Source of the DNA: Micromonospora olivasterospora
GTDB lineage: Bacteria; Actinomycetota; Actinomycetes; Mycobacteriales; Micromonosporaceae
Assembly (NCBI RefSeq): GCF_007830265.1
Contig: NZ_VLKE01000001.1
Span: 2,728,001-2,792,000 of the forward strand
Length of the DNA stretch: 64,000 nt
Reading direction: 5' to 3'
The position numbers and the translations under genes are program-made. The notes under the pieces are model-generated. The model ran no database searches, was not told the origin of the DNA, and saw only the letters and a list, made by a program, of their open reading frames with translations. Shown here piece by piece: positions 25,800 to 33,411 of the stretch; the first letter of the stretch is position 1, and each line of letters begins with the position of its first letter.

Positions 25800-26411
25800 A
25801 TGCGGATGCGGCCCGTCGGCAGGAACGGCCTGCTGCTCGACTGCGACGACCCCGACCAGGTGGAGGCGTGGCGCGCCGAGCTGTGGCGCCGCCGGGCGGC
25901 CGGCGAACTGATCGCCGTCGACATCGTCCCGGCGGCCCGTACCGTGCTGCTCGACGGCGTCCCCGACCCGGACCGGACGGCCGCGCTCGTCGCCGGCTGG
26001 ACCCCACGCCCGGCCGACCCCGCCGCGCCCACCGCCGAGGTCGAGGTTCCCGTCACGTACGACGGGGAGGACCTGCCGCTCGTCGCCGGCCACTGGGGCG
26101 TGGACGTGCCCGAGGTGATCACCCGCCTCACCGCCACGCGGTTCCGGGTCGCCTTCTGCGGCTTCGCACCCGGGTTCGCGTACCTCACCGGACTGCCGCC
26201 CGAGTGGGCGGTGCCCCGGCTGGCCACGCCCCGGCCCCGGGTGCCGGCCGGCTCGGTCGCCCTGGCCGGCGAGTACGCGGGCATCTACCCCGGCGCCTCG
26301 CCGGGCGGCTGGCTGCTCGTCGGGCGGACCGCGCTGACCCTGTTCGACGTACGCGCCGACCCGCCGGCCCGGCTCACCCCCGGCACCCGCGTCCGGCTGG
26401 TGTCCGCGTGA
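25800..26411 (+). CDS. pxpB: 5-oxoprolinase subunit B
   Basis: The product is 203 aa, a cyclophilin-like PxpB/KipI protein. It contains VEVPVTYDGEDLPLVAGHWG, FCGFAPGFAYLTGLPPEW and VPAGSVALAGEYAGIYPGASPGGWLLVGRT, the family signature. With PxpA and PxpC it hydrolyses 5-oxoproline to glutamate using ATP. The stop overlaps the pxpC start (GTGA), so translation is coupled. Order is B-C-A. Confidence 0.95.
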   Translation: MRMRPVGRNGLLLDCDDPDQVEAWRAELWRRRAAGELIAVDIVPAARTVLLDGVPDPDRTAALVAGWTPRPADPAAPTAEVEVPVTYDGEDLPLVAGHWGVDVPEVITRLTATRFRVAFCGFAPGFAYLTGLPPEWAVPRLATPRPRVPAGSVALAGEYAGIYPGASPGGWLLVGRTALTLFDVRADPPARLTPGTRVRLVSA

Positions 26412-27271
26412 CCCTCGCCGGCCGGCTGGAGGTGCTCCGCGCCGGGGCGCTCACCACCGTCCAGGACCAGGGCCGGCCCGGCTGGGCACAGCTGGGCGTA
26501 CCCCGGTCGGGAGCCCTCGACCCGGCGGCCCTGCGGCTGGCCAACCGCCTGGTCGGCAACCCGGAGGCCGCCGCCGGCCTGGAGATCACCCTGACCGGCT
26601 GCGTGCTGCGGCTCACCCGGGCCGGCACGGTCGCCGTCACCGGCGCGCAGGCGGACGTGCGGATCGGCGAACGGCCCGGCGACGTGGGCCGCCCCCTCGC
26701 CGTGCCGGCCGGTACGGTGCTGCGGATCGGCCCCGCCCGGCGCGGGCTGCGCAACTGGCTCGCGGTGGCCGGCGGGATCGCCGTCGAGCCGGTGCTCGAC
26801 AGCCGGTCCACCGACACCCTCTCCGGCCTCGGCCCGCCCCCGCTGTCCGACGGCGACACCCTGCCGCTCGGCACCCCGTCCGGCGACCCCGCGCCGGTCG
26901 ACTTCACCGTCGGGCGGCCCGCCGCGGCGGAACTGCGGTTGGCGCTGCGCCCCGGCCCCCGGCACGACTGGTTCACCCCGGCCGCGCTGGATCTGCTGCT
27001 CTCCACCCCGTACACGGTGAGCCCGGTGGGCAACCGGGTCGGCGCGCGACTGACCGGCGCGCCGCTGCACCGCGCGGTGCCCGGGGAACTGCCCAGCGAG
27101 GGACTGGTGCTCGGTGCTGTGCAGGTGCCGGCGGACGGTCAGCCCCTGGTCTTCCTCGCCGACCACCCGACCACGGGCGGCTACCCCGTCGTCGGGGTGG
27201 TGGACGACGTGACCCCGCTCGCGCAGGCGCGGCCAGGCACTACGGTCAGGTTCCATGGACCTGAACGCTGA
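26408..27271 (+). CDS. pxpC: 5-oxoprolinase subunit C
   Basis: The product is 287 aa from GTG 26408. Signature regions are LEVLRAGALTTVQDQGRPGWAQLGVPRSGALDP, RNWLAVAGGIAVEPVLDSRSTD and EGLVLGAVQVPADGQPLVFLADHPTTGGYPVVG (biotin-dependent carboxylase-like/KipA fold). It forms the PxpBC complex that phosphorylates 5-oxoproline. It overlaps pxpB by 4 nt and pxpA by 17 nt. The same frame stays open upstream from 25571, but pxpC homologs begin here. Confidence 0.95.
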   Translation: MTLAGRLEVLRAGALTTVQDQGRPGWAQLGVPRSGALDPAALRLANRLVGNPEAAAGLEITLTGCVLRLTRAGTVAVTGAQADVRIGERPGDVGRPLAVPAGTVLRIGPARRGLRNWLAVAGGIAVEPVLDSRSTDTLSGLGPPPLSDGDTLPLGTPSGDPAPVDFTVGRPAAAELRLALRPGPRHDWFTPAALDLLLSTPYTVSPVGNRVGARLTGAPLHRAVPGELPSEGLVLGAVQVPADGQPLVFLADHPTTGGYPVVGVVDDVTPLAQARPGTTVRFHGPER

Positions 27272-28004
27272 CCTCGGCGAGGGATTCGGCATCTGGCGCC
27301 TCGGCGACGACGAGGCACTGCTCGACGTCGTGACCTCGGCGAACGTCGCCTGCGGCTTCCACGGCGGCGACCCGTCCACCATGCGCCGGGTGTGCGCCGC
27401 CGCCGCCGAGCGGGGCGTCGCGATCGGCGCGCAGGTCGGCTACCGCGACCTCGCCGGCTTCGGCCGCCGCCACATCGAGTACGGCTTCACCGAGCTGCGG
27501 GACGAGGTGACGTACCAGATCGGCGCGCTCGACGCCTTCTGCCGGATCTTCGGCACCCGGGTCCGCTACCTCAAGCCGCACGGCGCGCTGTACCACGCGG
27601 CGGCCGTGGACCAGGCCCAGGCCGCCGCGCTGGTCGCCGCGGTCAACGACTACGACCGCGAGCTGCCGGTGCTCTGCGCGCCCGGCTCGGTCCTCGCCCA
27701 GCTCGCCGCCGGCGCGGGCGTACAGGTCGTCGCCGAGGGCTTCGCCGACCGGGGCTACCTGCCGAACGGGTCGCTGGTGCCCCGCACCGCCCTCGGGGCG
27801 CTGGTCACCGACCCGGACCAGGTGGCCGAGCGGGCCGTCCGGATGGCCACCGAACAGACGGTGGTGGCCGTGGACGGCACCGTCATCCCCTGCCCGGTCG
27901 ACTCGATCTGCCTGCACGGGGACACACCCGGCGCGGTGGCCTCCGCCGCCATGGTGCGCGCCGCGCTGCTCGACACGGGAGTGCAGCTGACGCCGTTCGC
28001 GTGA
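27255..28004 (+). CDS. pxpA: 5-oxoprolinase subunit A (LamB/YcsF)
   Basis: The product is 249 aa. It starts MDLNADLGEGFGIWRLGDD and includes SANVACGFHGGDPSTMRRV, YLKPHGALYH and DSICLHGDTPGAVA, all conserved in LamB/YcsF proteins. It opens the phosphorylated lactam to yield glutamate. Last gene of a tight three-gene operon; 42 bp separate it from the convergent NHL-thioredoxin gene. Confidence 0.96.
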   Translation: MDLNADLGEGFGIWRLGDDEALLDVVTSANVACGFHGGDPSTMRRVCAAAAERGVAIGAQVGYRDLAGFGRRHIEYGFTELRDEVTYQIGALDAFCRIFGTRVRYLKPHGALYHAAAVDQAQAAALVAAVNDYDRELPVLCAPGSVLAQLAAGAGVQVVAEGFADRGYLPNGSLVPRTALGALVTDPDQVAERAVRMATEQTVVAVDGTVIPCPVDSICLHGDTPGAVASAAMVRAALLDTGVQLTPFA

Positions 28005-28046
28005 CCCGGCGCCGGCACGGGCCGGCCGGGCCGGGCGCGGTGGCGG

Positions 28047-29879
28047 TCAGGCGTCCAGGCCGCGCAGGACCAGCGGAAGCCGCGCGACGGCCCCCTCGAC
28101 CACCCGGACCGGTACGCCCCAGTCCTGCCGGGTGAGGTGGCAGGCGGCGTGCTCGACGTCGGCGTCGCACGTCGCCGCCTGCGCGGTCACCTGGAGCACC
28201 CCGCTCGGCACCGCGCCGTTGAGCACCAGCCGCCGGGACAACTCCGTGCCGGTACCGGCCCCCTCCAGCAGCAGCTCCGGCGGGGACGCGGAGACCACCA
28301 GCCGGGTCGACGGCCCGAACGTGTCGTCCAGCTGCTGCCCCGGGGCCGGAGTGAAGACCACGTCCAGCGTGACCTCGCCGGCCGCCACGTCGGTCGGCTT
28401 CCGCTCCGTACGGTGCCGGGGGCCGTCCACCGTGCTCGCCCCGGCGGCCGTCAGCGCGCCCGGGGCCAGCCGGGTCAGCCGGTGCGCCGCCGACTCCACC
28501 ACCAGCACCCCGCCGTCGGCGGTGAGTACCAGGTCGCTCGGCTCGGCCAGCCCGTCGGCGACCGTGCCGACGAGGCCCGTCCCGGGGTCGTAGCGGCGGA
28601 CGGCGCCGTTGTACGTGTCGGCGATCAGCACCGAGCCGTCCGGCAGCGCGCAGACGCCCAGCGGATGCTGCAGCAGCGCCGTGCCGGCCGGGCCGTCGAC
28701 GTGGCCGAAGTCGAACAGCCCCTGCCCGACGGCCGTGCCCATGACGCCGTTCTCGACGTACCGGATCGCGCTGGTCTCGCTGTCGGCGACCCAGAGCCGG
28801 CTGCCGTCCGCCGAGACGGACAGGCCGGACGGCTGGGCCATCCACGCCTCGGCCAGCGGGCCGTCGCGCAGTGCCTCGACCGTGGTGCCGGCGTACATGC
28901 CGGCGGTGCGCTTGATCGGGTCGAACCACCAGAGCTGGTGGATGCCGGCCATCGCGACGACCACCCGGTCGTCGTACCAGGCCAGGTCCCACGGGGAGGA
29001 GAGGTCGACCGAGAGGGCGTCGTGGGCGTGGTCGTCGACGGTGGACCGCCACTGCCGACCGGTGCCGGCCACGGTGACCACCTCGCCGGATCCCCGCCGT
29101 ACGCCCCGCAGCAGGTGGTTGACGGTGTCCGCCACCACCAGGTCGTACCCGGCGATCTCCGCCACGTGCTCCGGGAGCAGGCACACCCCCTGCGGCTCCG
29201 AGAAGCCGGCCGTGCCGGCCGGGCCGTCGGCGCGACCCCGGCTGCCCGAGCCGATCCGGCGCAGCACCGTCTCGCCGTCGGGAGCCAGCTCGACCAGCGA
29301 GTGCCGGGCCGAGTCGGACACCAGCAGGTTGCCGTCGCGGAGCACGACGGCCTTGCCGGGGAAGCGCAGCGTGGTCTCCGGCTCGGCGGGCGGCACGTAC
29401 GGGCCGTCGCCCCGGTGCAGGGTGCCCTTCGCCTCGTGGGTGGCGATCAGTTCGTCGATCAGCCGGGCCAGCCCCTCGGCGTGCCCCTCGCCCGCCATGG
29501 TGGCCACGACGTAACCCTCGGGGTCGATCACGGCCAGCGTCGGCCAGGCCCGGGCCGCGTACTGCTGCCACATGTCCAGCTCGGGGTCGTCGAGTACGGG
29601 GTGGTGCACGCCGTACCGCTCGACGGCGGCGGCGAGGGCGTCGGGGTCCTTCTCGTGCTCGAACTTCGGCGAGTGGACGCCGATCACGACCAGCACGTCG
29701 GCGTACTTCTCCTCGAGCGGGCGCAGCTCGTCGAGCACGTGCAGGCAGTTGATGCAGCAAAAGGTCCAGAAATCTAGGATCGTGCAACGACCTTTTAGCG
29801 ACTCGATCGTCAGGGCCTTACCGCCGGTGTTCAGCCAAGCCCGGCCGCGAAGCTCGGGCGCACGCACGCGAGGAGACAT
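28047..29879 (-). CDS. Thioredoxin-like protein with NHL repeat propeller
   Basis: The product is 610 aa from ATG 29879. Residues about 1-165 form a TlpA-like thioredoxin domain with the CxxC site in WTFCCINCLHVLDEL and AWPTLAVIDPEG. Residues about 190-480 are NHL beta-propeller blades (LSVSADGSRLWVADSETSAIRYV, HPLGVCALPDGSVLIADTYNGAVRRY). A C-terminal beta-sandwich resembles DsbD-gamma or NHLRC2 ends. It is probably a redox scaffold; the substrate is unknown. The first 45 codons have many A/T third positions while the rest is G/C-ending, and the frame is open upstream to 30272 without a stop, so its 5' end looks exchanged. Confidence 0.9.
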   Translation of the reverse strand: MSPRVRAPELRGRAWLNTGGKALTIESLKGRCTILDFWTFCCINCLHVLDELRPLEEKYADVLVVIGVHSPKFEHEKDPDALAAAVERYGVHHPVLDDPELDMWQQYAARAWPTLAVIDPEGYVVATMAGEGHAEGLARLIDELIATHEAKGTLHRGDGPYVPPAEPETTLRFPGKAVVLRDGNLLVSDSARHSLVELAPDGETVLRRIGSGSRGRADGPAGTAGFSEPQGVCLLPEHVAEIAGYDLVVADTVNHLLRGVRRGSGEVVTVAGTGRQWRSTVDDHAHDALSVDLSSPWDLAWYDDRVVVAMAGIHQLWWFDPIKRTAGMYAGTTVEALRDGPLAEAWMAQPSGLSVSADGSRLWVADSETSAIRYVENGVMGTAVGQGLFDFGHVDGPAGTALLQHPLGVCALPDGSVLIADTYNGAVRRYDPGTGLVGTVADGLAEPSDLVLTADGGVLVVESAAHRLTRLAPGALTAAGASTVDGPRHRTERKPTDVAAGEVTLDVVFTPAPGQQLDDTFGPSTRLVVSASPPELLLEGAGTGTELSRRLVLNGAVPSGVLQVTAQAATCDADVEHAACHLTRQDWGVPVRVVEGAVARLPLVLRGLDA

Positions 29880-30272
29880 AACCCCATCGTGCCGCACCAT
29901 CGGCCCCCAGCCGGCCCGACGGGGCTGCGGGAGAGGCGTACGCGACACCGCCTCGCCGAAGGTCAGCACGGCGGACGCCGTCCGATACCGGCCGTCTTGC
30001 AGGCGGTAGACCTCTGGAGGGCCGACGGGGCGCGACAGGTCGCCGGTCGCAACTAGCGCGGTGTGGTCGCGGTTGCGGCGCGGCTCGCCGTGCTCGACGC
30101 GGCGAACGGTTACGGCCGTGAGGCCGGCTCGGATCACGACAGCCGGGTAGGCGTCGTCGCCGACGACGATCGTTGCGGCCGAGCCGATGGCCGGGTGATC
30201 GTCCACGCCAGCAAAGGGCGGGGTGACGGTCCGTCGGCGCACAGAGGAAGCAACGGTGACGGCGGAGGGCAT
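29880..30272 (-). other. 131-codon ORF fused in frame to the NHL-thioredoxin gene
   Basis: ATG 30272 follows TACGTT (30280-30285) by 7 nt, a leaderless start. The frame encodes GSAATIVVGDDAYPAVVIRAGLTAVTVRRVEH, PPEVYRLQDGRYRTASAVLTFG, which resembles small phage or ICE proteins that contain a short SH3-like barrel (family memory, uncertain). It runs without any stop into MSPRVRAPEL of the thioredoxin gene. It may be a cargo gene that lost its stop on integration, or a real N-terminal extension of the fused protein (741 aa). Confidence 0.5.
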
Positions 30273-30357
30273 ATGGGACAACGTAGTCGGGGGCGCCGAC
30301 AAGCGTGGGGCGGCGCACGTAGCCCCGTGTACGGCGCATAAAAGGGCCCGCCCCGGG

Positions 30358-30383
30358 ACGTCTCCCGCGCAGGTGGGAGACGT
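30358..30383 (-). terminator. Terminator of the zinc-ribbon operon
   Basis: ACGTCTCCC (30358-30366) pairs with 30375-30383, and the stem extends outward imperfectly into the GC-rich flanks. It lies 27 nt past the operon's last stop. Confidence 0.65.
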
Positions 30384-30409
30384 GGCCGGGGACGGGCGTC
30401 GAAGAGGCC

Positions 30410-30660
30410 CTACGCGCGAGCGCGGGCCCAGGTAAGGAAGCGGTCCGTCAGGTCGCCGGGCGGGTCCGCCGGGGTCAGCTCGGACAGTTGCGCGGTTGCC
30501 TCTTCCCTCAGTGTCGCGAGGTAAATCAACAGGCCGTGCGGTCCTCGCGGTACTCGGCCAACAGCGACAGCCGCGCGGCGCCACACGGCCAGGTGTGCCC
30601 GCAGACGCGGCACAGCCAGATCGGGCGGACGGGTAGGTGAGGGCGGGCGGTACGGCTCAT
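30410..30660 (-). pseudogene. Small zinc-ribbon-like protein, single-base frameshift
   Basis: ATG 30660 begins SRTARPHLPVRPIWLCRVCGHTWPCGAARL and reads to YREDRTA, then hits a stop. The next frame continues GLLIYLATLREEATAQL ... TDRFLTWARARA. One missing base near 30527 (rejoining RTAL-LIYL) gives an 83-aa protein. This CxxC...C family is found beside XRE-DUF397 genes in actinomycetes and is sometimes misnamed flavin reductase. The start overlaps the previous gene's stop (ATGA). The function is unknown. Confidence 0.7.
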
Positions 30661-30878
30661 GACGCCCACCGTCCGCCGTTGCCGCGCCGCTCCTGTCCCA
30701 GCGTGCGCAGCTCGCCGGCCAGGCCCCACAGGACTTGCGTCGCGATGTCGTTCCGCGGCGGCGCGGGGCGCATCGACGCGTGCTCGGCTTTCGGCTTCGC
30801 CGCCCGGCGCTCCCGGCACGGCACACACGCGCAGTGCCGGCCCCGCCGGGACCTGTGGCGCCCTCCTCGGTGTGACAT
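30657..30878 (-). CDS. Small basic Cys-containing protein
   Basis: The product is 73 aa from ATG 30878, which has GGAGGGGG 5 nt upstream. The N-terminus SHRGGRHRSRRGRHCACVPC is strongly basic with a CxCxxC cluster; the rest is helical (NDIATQVLWGLAGELRTLG). I do not recognise a named family. Its stop overlaps the zinc-ribbon gene start by 4 nt, so they form an operon, divergent from the XRE regulator at 31137. Confidence 0.65.
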   Translation of the reverse strand: MSHRGGRHRSRRGRHCACVPCRERRAAKPKAEHASMRPAPPRNDIATQVLWGLAGELRTLGQERRGNGGRWAS

Positions 30879-31136
30879 GGGACCCCCTCCGTCGAGTCTG
30901 GAAGAGGGGCCGCCCCGCGGTTTGCCGGTACCTGAGGGCGGCCCCTCGACGAACGCGACCGCCGGGTTTCGGGTCCTCCACCGGCCGCGCCGTCCTGGTT
31001 CCACCCTCTACCGTGATTGCTTGATGGCGGAAGGTGTCCGACCATGGTGGAGAGTCGTTGGCGGCCCGTCTTTGCCCTGGTGAGGGGCTGTGAGGGCCAC
31101 GCCGACCCAAACTGAGGGAGGCTTGGGGAAGTGGGC

Positions 31137-31934
31137 ATGACGGCCGCGGAGATCCTGCTAGACGAGCTACGCCACGCCCGAACCTCGCGGGGGCTGAGTC
31201 AAGATGAATTCGGGAGGCTCATCAACTACTCAGGCACGCACGTCAGCGCCGTTGAGACAGGCACCCGCCCGCCTACCGCGGACTACGTCGCGGCCATCGA
31301 CCGGGCCCTTCAGACAGGCGGGATGTTCACTCGACTCCTCGACCGCCTGTCTGACCTCGACGCCGACCCGCCATGGTTGCGCGAGTGGATCACCTATGAG
31401 CAGCAAGCGCGGGCGCTGCGCTGGTATGAAGTCGCGTGGATACCCGGCTTGCTTCAGACCGAGGCGTATGCCCGCGCCGTGTTCGGCAGCGACGGGCGAC
31501 TCAGTGTCGCCGAGGTTGAAACGCGGGTTGCGGCGCGGCTGACGCGACAGAAGATCCTCTCGGGCGACGACCCGCTGCAGCTCGTGGTGATAGTGGACGA
31601 AACCGCCCTGCGTCGCCCCGTCGGCGGCGCGGCAGTCATGCGGGAGCAGCTTTTCCACCTGGTGCACCTCAACCAGAGCAGCCGGCGCGTGAGAATCCAC
31701 GTCGTTCCGCAAGAAGTCGGCGCGTACGCTGGACTTGACGGGCCGTTCGTGATTGCGACCCTGCCGGACCTGACCGACATCGGTTACCTGGACAACCGGC
31801 TTCAGGGCCAGATTGTCGAACGGGTCGCGGCGGTGTCAGCGCTGCGGGAGCAGTGGGAAGCCACTCTCGCCGAAGCGCTGACTCTGCAACAGTCCACCGA
31901 CCTGATATTGGAGTTGGCGAAGTCATGGACCTGA
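31137..31934 (+). CDS. XRE-family regulator with DUF5753 domain
   Basis: The product is 265 aa from ATG 31137 (GGGGAA 7 nt upstream); GTG 31131 is an alternative. The HTH is at about residues 8-60 (LRHARTSRGLSQDEFGRLINYSGTHVSAVETGTRPP). DUF5753 follows with WYEVAWIPGLLQTEAYARAVF, VVIVDETALRRPVGG and RIHVVPQEVGAYAGLDGPFVIATLPD. Regulators of this type work with DUF397 partners in development and antibiotic control (BldB/WhiJ-like systems, family knowledge). It overlaps the DUF397 gene by 10 nt. Confidence 0.93.
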   Translation: MTAAEILLDELRHARTSRGLSQDEFGRLINYSGTHVSAVETGTRPPTADYVAAIDRALQTGGMFTRLLDRLSDLDADPPWLREWITYEQQARALRWYEVAWIPGLLQTEAYARAVFGSDGRLSVAEVETRVAARLTRQKILSGDDPLQLVVIVDETALRRPVGGAAVMREQLFHLVHLNQSSRRVRIHVVPQEVGAYAGLDGPFVIATLPDLTDIGYLDNRLQGQIVERVAAVSALREQWEATLAEALTLQQSTDLILELAKSWT

Positions 31935-32119
31935 CCGGCGCACGTTGGCACAAGAGCACTCGCAGCGGCAGCAACCAGGGGGCCTGTGTGGAGGTCGCCG
32001 ACAACCTCGCGGCTGCGGTCTACGTCCGCGATACGAAGGACAACGGCGCGGGGCCAGTGCTGGCCTTCCCCCGCGAGTCCTGGCGGACGTTCGTCGCCCA
32101 GGTCGCCGAGCGGCGCTGA
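31925..32119 (+). CDS. DUF397 protein
   Basis: The product is 64 aa: WHKSTRSGSNQGACVEVADN, AAVYVRDTKDNGAGPVLAFPRESWRTFV, the full DUF397 signature. These small proteins are cognate partners of XRE-DUF5753 regulators. It overlaps the regulator gene by 10 nt and is followed by a strong terminator. Confidence 0.95.
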   Translation: MDLTGARWHKSTRSGSNQGACVEVADNLAAAVYVRDTKDNGAGPVLAFPRESWRTFVAQVAERR

Positions 32120-32135
32120 CCGCTGCCGACACCTC

Positions 32136-32169
32136 GAAGCGCCCGTCTCAACCGTGAGGCGGGCGCTTC
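32136..32169 (+). terminator. Terminator of the XRE-DUF397 operon
   Basis: GAAGCGCCCGTCTC (32136-32149) pairs with GAGGCGGGCGCTTC (32156-32169), 13 of 14 as Watson-Crick pairs plus one wobble, with a 6-nt loop, then TCGT. Confidence 0.8.
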
Positions 32170-32484
32170 GTCGTGGGCGGGACGTGGGCGGGGCTAGGCA
32201 CGCTACGGGCGGCGGTTGGGGCGTGTTGCGGGCGACGGCTGGGCGTACGCCCGGCCCGCCGCGGGCGTGCGGGCGGCGGTGTGTGGAACTCACGGCGGAG
32301 ATGGCGACCAGCGCAACCACCCACGGCCGCAAGCTCCGTACGGTCCTCCGGCCATCTCTGTCGAAGATCCCTGCCCGGAGGGCAAACAGTCCTTGCCCGT
32401 CTACGACAAAACCGCTCAGTCCTACTGAAGCGGCCGTCGCCCTCGCATCACTCCTGATGTGGGCGTGAAGGCTCACGAACCAAC
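32170..32484. other. Intergenic stretch without a supportable gene
   Basis: The 315 bp between the DUF397 terminator and the SUKH gene have lower and less periodic GC than the neighbours. One plus frame ends PCPEGKQSLPVYDKTAQSY at 32428, which could be a remnant C-terminus, but I cannot assign it. No hairpin or promoter stands out. Confidence 0.3.
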
Positions 32485-33144
32485 TCAGTCCATGTCCTCT
32501 TCGTCCTCATCTTCCTCCGTGCTCTCGTTCCCGGACATGCTCTCGTACCCGGAGTGGACCAGCGCGGAGAAGCTGGGGTACTCCGTCGTGTCGCCGTACT
32601 TCGGTGCGAACTCGTAGGCGGCCCACTCGCCGTCCGGCCCGACGTCGGTCGGATCGAGCAGCCAGAAATCCTCTCCCCGGGCGATTTCGATAGACCGGCG
32701 AAACAACTGAACAATGTCCTCGTTGCCGGGTGTCGAGTCGTAGATCTCGGTCACGCGCCTGCCGGCCTCGCTGTCCCGCATCCACACGACGCGGCCGCAC
32801 GGATGGACACCGTCCACCCAGGCATCCAGGCGCGTCCACCCGTCGCTCGCCAGGAAGAATCCCCGCAGGCTCGGTGGGAACCGCACTCCGAGCCGCTCCT
32901 CGGATGCCACCAGAGCTTTCTCCCGAGCAGGGGCTTCACCCAACCACGGCTCAACCCGCTCCCCTCGATCCAGAGCCTCCAACTGATCGTCGTCCAGCAG
33001 GTCGACCAACTCTTCACCGTCGGCCCGGACCTTCACGTACAGCTCGCCGTATCGCTTCAGAAAGACACGCCACTCCTCCGGCGTGGTCAGAACAGCGGCA
33101 ACTTTATTCTTTTCGGGATCAGTTGTCTGACTCACGCCGACCAT
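32485..33144 (-). CDS. SMI1/KNR4 (SUKH) family immunity-like protein
   Basis: The product is 219 aa. The SUKH core is REKALVASEERLGVRFPPSLRGFFLASDGW, WMRDSEAG, SIEIARGEDFWLLDPTDV and EWAAYEFAPKYGDTTEYPSFSALV. The C-terminal tail is very acidic (STEEDEDEEDMD). SUKH proteins commonly neutralise polymorphic toxins. No toxin gene adjoins it, so it may be an orphan immunity gene. The start region contains KNKVAA with A-rich codons, unlike the neighbours, consistent with transfer. Confidence 0.88.
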   Translation of the reverse strand: MVGVSQTTDPEKNKVAAVLTTPEEWRVFLKRYGELYVKVRADGEELVDLLDDDQLEALDRGERVEPWLGEAPAREKALVASEERLGVRFPPSLRGFFLASDGWTRLDAWVDGVHPCGRVVWMRDSEAGRRVTEIYDSTPGNEDIVQLFRRSIEIARGEDFWLLDPTDVGPDGEWAAYEFAPKYGDTTEYPSFSALVHSGYESMSGNESTEEDEDEEDMD

Positions 33145-33368
33145 GGTGCCAGGTGGCTATGCCAATGCCGATGGCTGCCGACCGTACCGCGTGCGAGGGC
33201 CAGCACGTAGTTGCTGCCTCTGATGCGGGCGTGGCATTTGACGACACCGCCGAGCGTGCGCCCGCAGACTACCGAGCGGTAGACGTTGGCCGGGCTGGCC
33301 TGGACGCGGGCGCGCTGGCCAATTGTCGATGCCGGCCGCGGCTTGGATCACCAGACCCGTACGACGGG

Positions 33369-33398
33369 GGCGGGGCCACGGTGATCCGTGGCCCCGCC
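33369..33398 (-). terminator. Terminator of the LppU-like gene
   Basis: A perfect 13-bp stem (33369-33381 with 33386-33398) with a TGAT loop, 14 nt after the minus-strand stop at 33412. Confidence 0.85.
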
Positions 33399-33411
33399 CT
33401 CACGCGTCGCG

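Noticed and set aside
33150..33360. Plus-strand frame upstream of the LppU terminator as a gene
   Set aside because: No start with a ribosome site, no recognisable motif, and mixed codon composition.
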